From: Ga0077560 sp046330395
GTDB lineage: Bacteria > Actinomycetota > Thermoleophilia > Miltoncostaeales > Miltoncostaeaceae
DNA length: 64,000 bases
NCBI GenBank assembly: GCA_046330395.1
Contig: JAXLSS010000017.1
Coordinates: 13,768 to 77,767 of the forward strand
Direction: 5' to 3'
Shown here: in pieces, positions 59,655 to 64,000 of the stretch
Layout: every line of letters begins with the position of its first letter
Numbering within the stretch: position 1 is the stretch's first letter
Translations under genes and position numbers: made by a program
The notes under the pieces: model-generated
Databases searched by the model: none
What the model was told of the DNA's origin: nothing
What the model saw: the letters and a program-made list of their open reading frames with translations, nothing else

Positions 59655-60566
59655 TCACGCGGCGCACACCTCCCGCACCACCGCGCGCAGCCATCGGTGG
59701 GCGGGATCAGCGTCCATGCGGGGATGCCACAAGAGCGACACCGCGAACTCCGGCGTCGCGAACGGCAGCGGGAATGTGTGCATCCCCTCACGCAGGTTGG
59801 CGGTGTGCCGCTCCGGGACGCTCGCGATGAGGTCGGACCCGCGGGCGAGGCCGACCGCGGCCGCGAAACCGGTCACCACGGTCACCACCCGTCGCTGCAG
59901 GCCCATCGCCTCGAGGGCGGGGTCCACCGGCCACTGCGCGGTGCCGGAGCGGCTCACGCCGATGTGCCGCCCGCGCAGGTACCGCGAGCGCGTGATGGTC
60001 CCGCGGGCGAGCGGGTGGCCCTCGCGGAGGACACCCACCATCCGGTCGCGGAACAGCGCCTGCGCGCGCAACTCCGGACCGGTGGTGGGCTCGACGACGC
60101 CGGTCTCCAGATCGACATCCCCCTCACGTAGCGGCGCCGCCTCCTTGTCGGGCTTCTGCACGAACCGCAGGCGCACGGCCGGGGCCTCGGCGCCCACCCG
60201 CGCGATCAGCGCGGGCCCGAAGTTCTCGACGAATCCCTCGCTGGTGCGCAGGGTGAAGGTGCGCTCCAGCCGCGCCAGGTCGGGCTCGTCCGCCGGTCCC
60301 AGCGCCGCCTCGGCCTCCCGCACCAGACGGGCCACCTGGTCGCGCAGCTCAAGCGCCCGCGGCGTGGGGACCAGTCCCCGCCCGGCGCGCACCAGCAGCG
60401 GATCGCCGGTGGTGTCGCGCAGACGCGACAGTGAGCGACTCATCGCGGAGGGGCTCAGCCCCAGGCGCCGCGCGGCGCCCGTGACGCTCCCCTCGGCCAG
60501 CACGGCATCCAGCGTGACCAGCAGGTTGAGATCCGGCCGCGACACGCCCCGACCCTGACATGACAT
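59655..60566 (-). CDS. LysR family transcriptional regulator
   Basis: A 303-residue regulator (GTG 60545 gives 296). The DNA-binding domain is LNLLVTLDAVLAEGSVTGAA, RRLGLSPSAMSRSLSRLRDT and DPLLVRAGRGLVPTPRALEL. The effector domain starts near residue 100 and includes VDLETGVVEPTTGPELRAQA and FRDRMVGVLREGHPLA, typical of the NodD/LinR-like group. Divergent from the MFS gene and convergent with DUF4386. Ligand unknown. Confidence 0.92.
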   Translation of the reverse strand: MSCQGRGVSRPDLNLLVTLDAVLAEGSVTGAARRLGLSPSAMSRSLSRLRDTTGDPLLVRAGRGLVPTPRALELRDQVARLVREAEAALGPADEPDLARLERTFTLRTSEGFVENFGPALIARVGAEAPAVRLRFVQKPDKEAAPLREGDVDLETGVVEPTTGPELRAQALFRDRMVGVLREGHPLARGTITRSRYLRGRHIGVSRSGTAQWPVDPALEAMGLQRRVVTVVTGFAAAVGLARGSDLIASVPERHTANLREGMHTFPLPFATPEFAVSLLWHPRMDADPAHRWLRAVVREVCAA

Positions 60567-60567
60567 G

Positions 60568-60611
60568 GCGTCGGACGCAACGAATCAATGCAATCGGTGC
60601 GTCTTCCGCAC
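60568..60611 (+). promoter_or_regulatory. 44-bp box B between lysR-type and MFS genes
   Basis: Aligned to box A at 58783-58826, this copy lies 1 bp before the LysR start codon and 28 nt upstream of the MFS start. It holds the dyad ACGCAACGA...TGCGT. A possible sigma-70-like pair, TTCCGC and TAGCGT with 17 bp between, overlaps its right end and points to the MFS gene. Position suggests autoregulation plus control of efflux. Confidence 0.6.
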
Positions 60612-60639
60612 ACGCGGTGGCCCGCCTAGCGTCGGGCAC

Positions 60640-62118
60640 ATGACCGGAACCACCGCCATCGAGCACCCCACCGCACCACCCGCGCAGGGCGGGCGATGGG
60701 CGCTGGCGGGCCTCGCGCTGGTGACCCTGCTGGCCTCGCTGGGCACGAGCGTGGCCAATGTGGCGCTCCCGACGCTCGAGACCGCGTTCGGCGCGTCATT
60801 CGGGCAGGTGCAATGGGTGGTGCTGGCATACCTCCTGGCCGTCACCACGATGGTCGTCGGGGCGGGCAGGCTGGGCGACCTGGTGGGCCGCCGGCGGCTG
60901 CTGACGGCAGGCGTGGCCACCTTCACCGTGGCGTCGGCGGCCTGCGCCGCGGCACCCGCGCTCTGGATGCTCAGCGCGGCGCGCGCGGTGCAGGGCCTCG
61001 GCGCCGCCGCGATGATGGCTCTCAGCCTGGCGTTCGTGGCCGAGACGGTGCCGCCCACGCGCACGGGACGGGCCATGGGGGTGCTGGGGAGCACCTCCGC
61101 GATCGGGACGGCGCTGGGCCCGTCGGTGGGCGGCGTGCTCATCACGGCGTTCGGCTGGCGCGCGATCTTCCTGGTCAACCTGCCGCTGGGGCTCGTCGCG
61201 ATGCGGCTGGTGTCGCGCCACCTCCCCGCGGACCGGCGGCTCGCCGGGGGGCGGCCGGACGTCGCCGGCACCCTGGTGCTGGCCGGCACCCTCGGGGCCT
61301 ACGCCCTGGCCCTGACGATCGGGAAGGGTGTCGTCGGTGCCGGCCTGGCGGCGGCCGCGGTGGGTGGCGGCGGCCTGCTGGTGGTGGTGGAGCGCAGGGC
61401 GGCGGTGCCGCTGGTGAGCGCGGAGACCCTCCGCGATCCCATCCAGCGTGCCGGTCTGCTCACCGCCGGGCTGGTGTCGACCGTGATGATGGCGACGCTG
61501 GTGGTGGGCCCCTTCTACCTGTCGCGCGCGCTCGGGCTCGCTCCGGTGCTGGTGGGCGCCGTCATGTCGGTGGGGCCGGCGGTCGTGGCCGTGGCGGGGA
61601 TGCCGGCCGGCCGCATCGCAGATGCGATGGGCGCGCGGCGCGTCACGATCGCGGGCCTCGCGGCCATGACCGCCGGTGTGTTGCTCCTGGTCGTCACGCC
61701 GGGGGCGCTCGGTGTGGCCGGTTACCTGGGACCCATCGTCGTCACCACCGTGGGCTACGCGCTGTTCCAGACGGCCAACAACACCGCGGTGATGGCGGGA
61801 TCCGATCCGGAGCGCCGCGGCGAGGTCTCGGGGATGCTCAACCTGGCCCGAAACTTGGGGCTCATCACCGGCGCGAGCCTCATGGGCGCCGTGTACGCGT
61901 TCGCCTCAGGGGTGCACGGCCGGGTGCATGTGGAGCACCCCGCGACCGGTATGCGGGTGACGTTCATTCTGGCCGCCGTGATGCTGCTGCTCGCCACCGC
62001 CATCGCGGTGGGCGCCCGCAGCGCGCCGGGTGGCGCCCCGCCGTTCAGCCGGCCAGCAGCTCCGCGGCGGCCCGTTCGGCGATGGCCATCACGGCGGCGT
62101 GCACCGGGCCCGTGGTGA
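60640..62118 (+). CDS. MFS drug transporter (DHA2, EmrB/QacA type)
   Basis: A 492-residue transporter with 14 predicted helices. Helix 1 ends SLGTSVANVALPTLETAF, the A-motif is GAGRLGDLVGRRRLLTAGVA, the C-motif is TSAIGTALGPSVGGVLITAF, and helix 11 includes YALFQTANNTAVMAGSDPER. DHA2 pumps export drugs or lipids using the proton gradient. The last about 27 residues are Arg/Pro-rich and overlap the convergent GMC gene by 74 bp, so the natural end may lie near 62045 and the tail may come from a missed stop. Divergent from LysR. Confidence 0.92.
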   Translation: MTGTTAIEHPTAPPAQGGRWALAGLALVTLLASLGTSVANVALPTLETAFGASFGQVQWVVLAYLLAVTTMVVGAGRLGDLVGRRRLLTAGVATFTVASAACAAAPALWMLSAARAVQGLGAAAMMALSLAFVAETVPPTRTGRAMGVLGSTSAIGTALGPSVGGVLITAFGWRAIFLVNLPLGLVAMRLVSRHLPADRRLAGGRPDVAGTLVLAGTLGAYALALTIGKGVVGAGLAAAAVGGGGLLVVVERRAAVPLVSAETLRDPIQRAGLLTAGLVSTVMMATLVVGPFYLSRALGLAPVLVGAVMSVGPAVVAVAGMPAGRIADAMGARRVTIAGLAAMTAGVLLLVVTPGALGVAGYLGPIVVTTVGYALFQTANNTAVMAGSDPERRGEVSGMLNLARNLGLITGASLMGAVYAFASGVHGRVHVEHPATGMRVTFILAAVMLLLATAIAVGARSAPGGAPPFSRPAAPRRPVRRWPSRRRAPGPW

Positions 62119-63565
62119 TCCTCGGGATCACCGAGCTGTCCACCACCGCCACGCCGTCAAGGCCGTGCACCCGTAGGCGGGCGTCCACCACCGAGGTGGC
62201 CGGATCGGCGCCCATGGCGCATGTGGCCACCGGGTGGTGGTGTGTGATGGCGGCGTGCGCGATGAAGGCGTCCACCGCGTCGTCGTCCTGCACCTCGGGA
62301 CCGGGCAGCAGCTCGCGGTCGCGCCATTCGGCGAGGGCGGCTCCGCCGCCCACCGCGCGGGCCTGGCGCAGCGCGGCGCGGAAGTGCGCGCGATCCTCCG
62401 GTGCGGTGAGGTAGGCGGGGTCCAGCAGCGGCATGTCGTGGATGCCGGGGCCGCCCAGGCGCAGGCGCCCGCGGCTGCGCGGGTGGCACACGCCGAACAT
62501 GATGGTGAAGGCGGTGCCCACCTCCGGGCGCGGGAACGCGTCGCTGACGGCGGGCAGCATCACGCAGGTGGTGACGATCTCCGGGGCCGGCCCGGGGCCG
62601 TGCATGGCGTACAGCAGCGACTCCGAGTGCTGCAGCCGCGACGGCGGCACGGTGCGCCGGGACAGGTACACGTTGCCCGCGGCCAGCAGGTGGTCGTGCA
62701 GGTTGTGCCCCACCGGCAGCTCGTGGGCCACCTCGATGCCGTGCGCGGTGAGGTCGTCAGCGGGGCCGATCCCGGAGCGCATCAGGGTGAGGGGTGAGCC
62801 GATGGCGCCGGTGCACAGCACCGTCAGCCCCGCGTCGATGCGCTCACGATGCCCGTCGCGGATGGCCTGCACGCCCACCACGCGGTCGCCCTGCAGGGCC
62901 AGGCGTTCCACCGCGGTGCCGGTGACCACGCGCAGGTTCGGCCGGTCGCGCACGGGCTCGAGGTAGGCGTCCGAGACGCTCACCCGGCGCCCGTCGCGGA
63001 TCATCAGGCTGTTGCGGGCCACCCCGTCCAGCCGCGGGCCGTTGTGGTCGCCGATGGGCGCGTGGCCAGCCTGCAGGGCCGAGGCCATGTAGGCCTCACC
63101 CACCGGGTGCAGACGGTCGGGCAACCACACGGGCATGGGCCCGCCCGCGCCGTGCCACTCCGACGCGCCACCGCTGAAGTCCTCGCAACGCAGGAAGTGC
63201 GGCAGCAGCTCCGTGAACCCCCACCCCGGATCCCCGGTCGCCGCGGCCCAGGCGTCGAAGTCGCTGGAATGGCCCCGCACGTGGGCCATGGCGTGCATCT
63301 GGCTGGAGCCGCCCACCACACGGCCGCGCGGCCAGGTGTGCACGCGTCCCGCCGTCCCCCCCTGGGGCACCGTCCCGTACGCCCAGTCGAACGGCGCGCC
63401 CTCCAGGAACGGCCACTGCAGCGGGTCGGCCAGCCGGGGATCCGCAGGCGGCTCGCCCGCCTCCAACAGCCACACCGTGCACCCGGGGTCCTGGCTGATG
63501 CGGGCCGCCACGATGCACCCCGCCGACCCCGCACCCACCACCAGCACGTCCGGCGCCGCGCTCAT
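62045..63565 (-). CDS. GMC family FAD-dependent oxidoreductase
   Basis: A 506-residue flavoenzyme. FAD motif VLVVGAGSAGCIVAARISQD, GMC signature 1 region PRGRVVGGSSQMHAMAHVRG, signature 2 region VLCTGAIGSPLTLMRSGIGP, and the C-terminal active-site HHHPVATCAMG with the partner His in TTGPVHAAVMAIAERAA are present. The family includes choline dehydrogenase, glucose dehydrogenase and alcohol oxidases; substrate unknown. ATG 63565 overlaps the stop of the CoxM-like gene (ATGA), so they share an operon. Confidence 0.92.
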   Translation of the reverse strand: MSAAPDVLVVGAGSAGCIVAARISQDPGCTVWLLEAGEPPADPRLADPLQWPFLEGAPFDWAYGTVPQGGTAGRVHTWPRGRVVGGSSQMHAMAHVRGHSSDFDAWAAATGDPGWGFTELLPHFLRCEDFSGGASEWHGAGGPMPVWLPDRLHPVGEAYMASALQAGHAPIGDHNGPRLDGVARNSLMIRDGRRVSVSDAYLEPVRDRPNLRVVTGTAVERLALQGDRVVGVQAIRDGHRERIDAGLTVLCTGAIGSPLTLMRSGIGPADDLTAHGIEVAHELPVGHNLHDHLLAAGNVYLSRRTVPPSRLQHSESLLYAMHGPGPAPEIVTTCVMLPAVSDAFPRPEVGTAFTIMFGVCHPRSRGRLRLGGPGIHDMPLLDPAYLTAPEDRAHFRAALRQARAVGGGAALAEWRDRELLPGPEVQDDDAVDAFIAHAAITHHHPVATCAMGADPATSVVDARLRVHGLDGVAVVDSSVIPRITTGPVHAAVMAIAERAAAELLAG

Positions 63566-64000
63566 GCGATGCCGCAGTCCGCCAGTGCATCCGCGGCGGC
63601 ACGGCGCACCAGCACCCCCACCAGGTGTCGCTTGTAGTCCACCGCGCCGTTGGCGTCGGCCGTCGGCTGGCACTCCTCCGCAGCGGCGCGCTGCAGGGCG
63701 TCACCGGCCCCGGCGCCCTCGCGCAGCACCGCCTCGGCGCCGGGCAGCCGCATGGGGGTCAGCCCCACCGATCCCACCGCCACGCGCGCGTCCGCGATGC
63801 CGCCCCCCGCGCGCGGCGACACCAGGCACGTGACGGTCACCGCGGGCCGTTCGTGGAACGCCAGCTTCCGATGGGCGATGGCCGTGCCCGGCGCGGGCAG
63901 CGGAACGCGCACGGCGGTGATCACCTCGCCGGGCTCCAGGGCCGTGTGGTAGGGGCCAAGGATGAACTCGGCCATGGGGACGGTGCGCATGGCGCCCGCA
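63562..64000 (-). CDS. CoxM/XdhB-like FAD subunit, C-terminal fragment
   Basis: A partial gene whose start lies beyond position 64000. Visible are RTVPMAEFILGPYHTALEPG and EVITAVRVPLP, the end of the FAD-binding domain, then the CO_deh_flav_C domain: KLAFHERPAVTVTCLVS, ADARVAVGSVGLTPMRL, DYKRHLVGVLVRRAAADAL. This is the medium subunit of molybdenum hydroxylases such as CO or xanthine dehydrogenase relatives. The other subunits would be outside the window. Its ATGA overlap with the GMC gene suggests a joint oxidation system. Confidence 0.85.
   Translation of the reverse strand, partial: AGAMRTVPMAEFILGPYHTALEPGEVITAVRVPLPAPGTAIAHRKLAFHERPAVTVTCLVSPRAGGGIADARVAVGSVGLTPMRLPGAEAVLREGAGAGDALQRAAAEECQPTADANGAVDYKRHLVGVLVRRAAADALADCGIA

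Overview
The window looks like a chromosomal piece of a very GC-rich actinobacterium. Support comes from the third-position G/C bias, tightly packed operons with 4-nt ATGA/GTGA overlaps, a fused KorA/KorB 2-oxoacid:ferredoxin oxidoreductase, ergothioneine genes, an F420-type luciferase-like oxidoreductase and a PadR-controlled drug-type ABC exporter. The paired secreted repeat proteins and the c-di-GMP genes fit class Thermoleophilia, but that placement is inference. No rRNA, transposase, integrase, plasmid or phage gene is visible. Two tRNAs are present, Val(GAC) and Cys(GCA).

Layout. 0-10 kb: a MarR/MFS pair, small secreted proteins, a TadE-TadE-(TadG-like/M15/SLT fusion) operon, thrS, a methyltransferase/hydrolase pair and an F420-type oxidoreductase. 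10-15 kb: the first copy of a candidate structured RNA, a C5-epimerase-like secreted protein, a frame-broken subtilase and a frame-broken decarboxylase-hydrolase fusion. 15-20.4 kb: acyl-CoA ligase and aldehyde dehydrogenase genes, then soxR facing an SDR/QueA-like pair across a textbook SoxR promoter. 20.4-28.3 kb: an HD-GYP protein and a complete peptide-type ABC importer. 28-41 kb: a palindromic repeat array, a REC-GAF-GGDEF protein, a TrmH-type methylase, a glycosidase-like protein, an ATP DNA ligase, secreted repeat proteins and a TetR-egtB-egtD operon. 41-50.4 kb: tRNA-Val, purK, purE, HD-GYP, korAB, a glycosyltransferase-like protein and a HerA-like ATPase. 50.5-57 kb: DedA, the second RNA copy, a PadR-regulated ABC exporter, a sulfurtransferase, a GGDEF-EAL protein, the second repeat array and tRNA-Cys. 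57-64 kb: a secreted Ig-like protein, DUF4386, LysR and MFS genes sharing a promoter box, and a GMC oxidoreductase with a CoxM-like subunit that runs off the end.

Three things stand out. A roughly 220-nt intergenic element occurs twice, each copy ending in a GC-rich hairpin, and looks like a paralogous non-coding RNA family. A palindromic repeat of about 82-bp period occurs in two short arrays, each beside a c-di-GMP gene. One protein joins a pilus-type membrane anchor to two different wall-cutting enzymes. At least seven otherwise well-conserved genes are split between reading frames. The pieces stay collinear and keep their motifs, so uncorrected sequencing indels are at least as likely as real pseudogenes.
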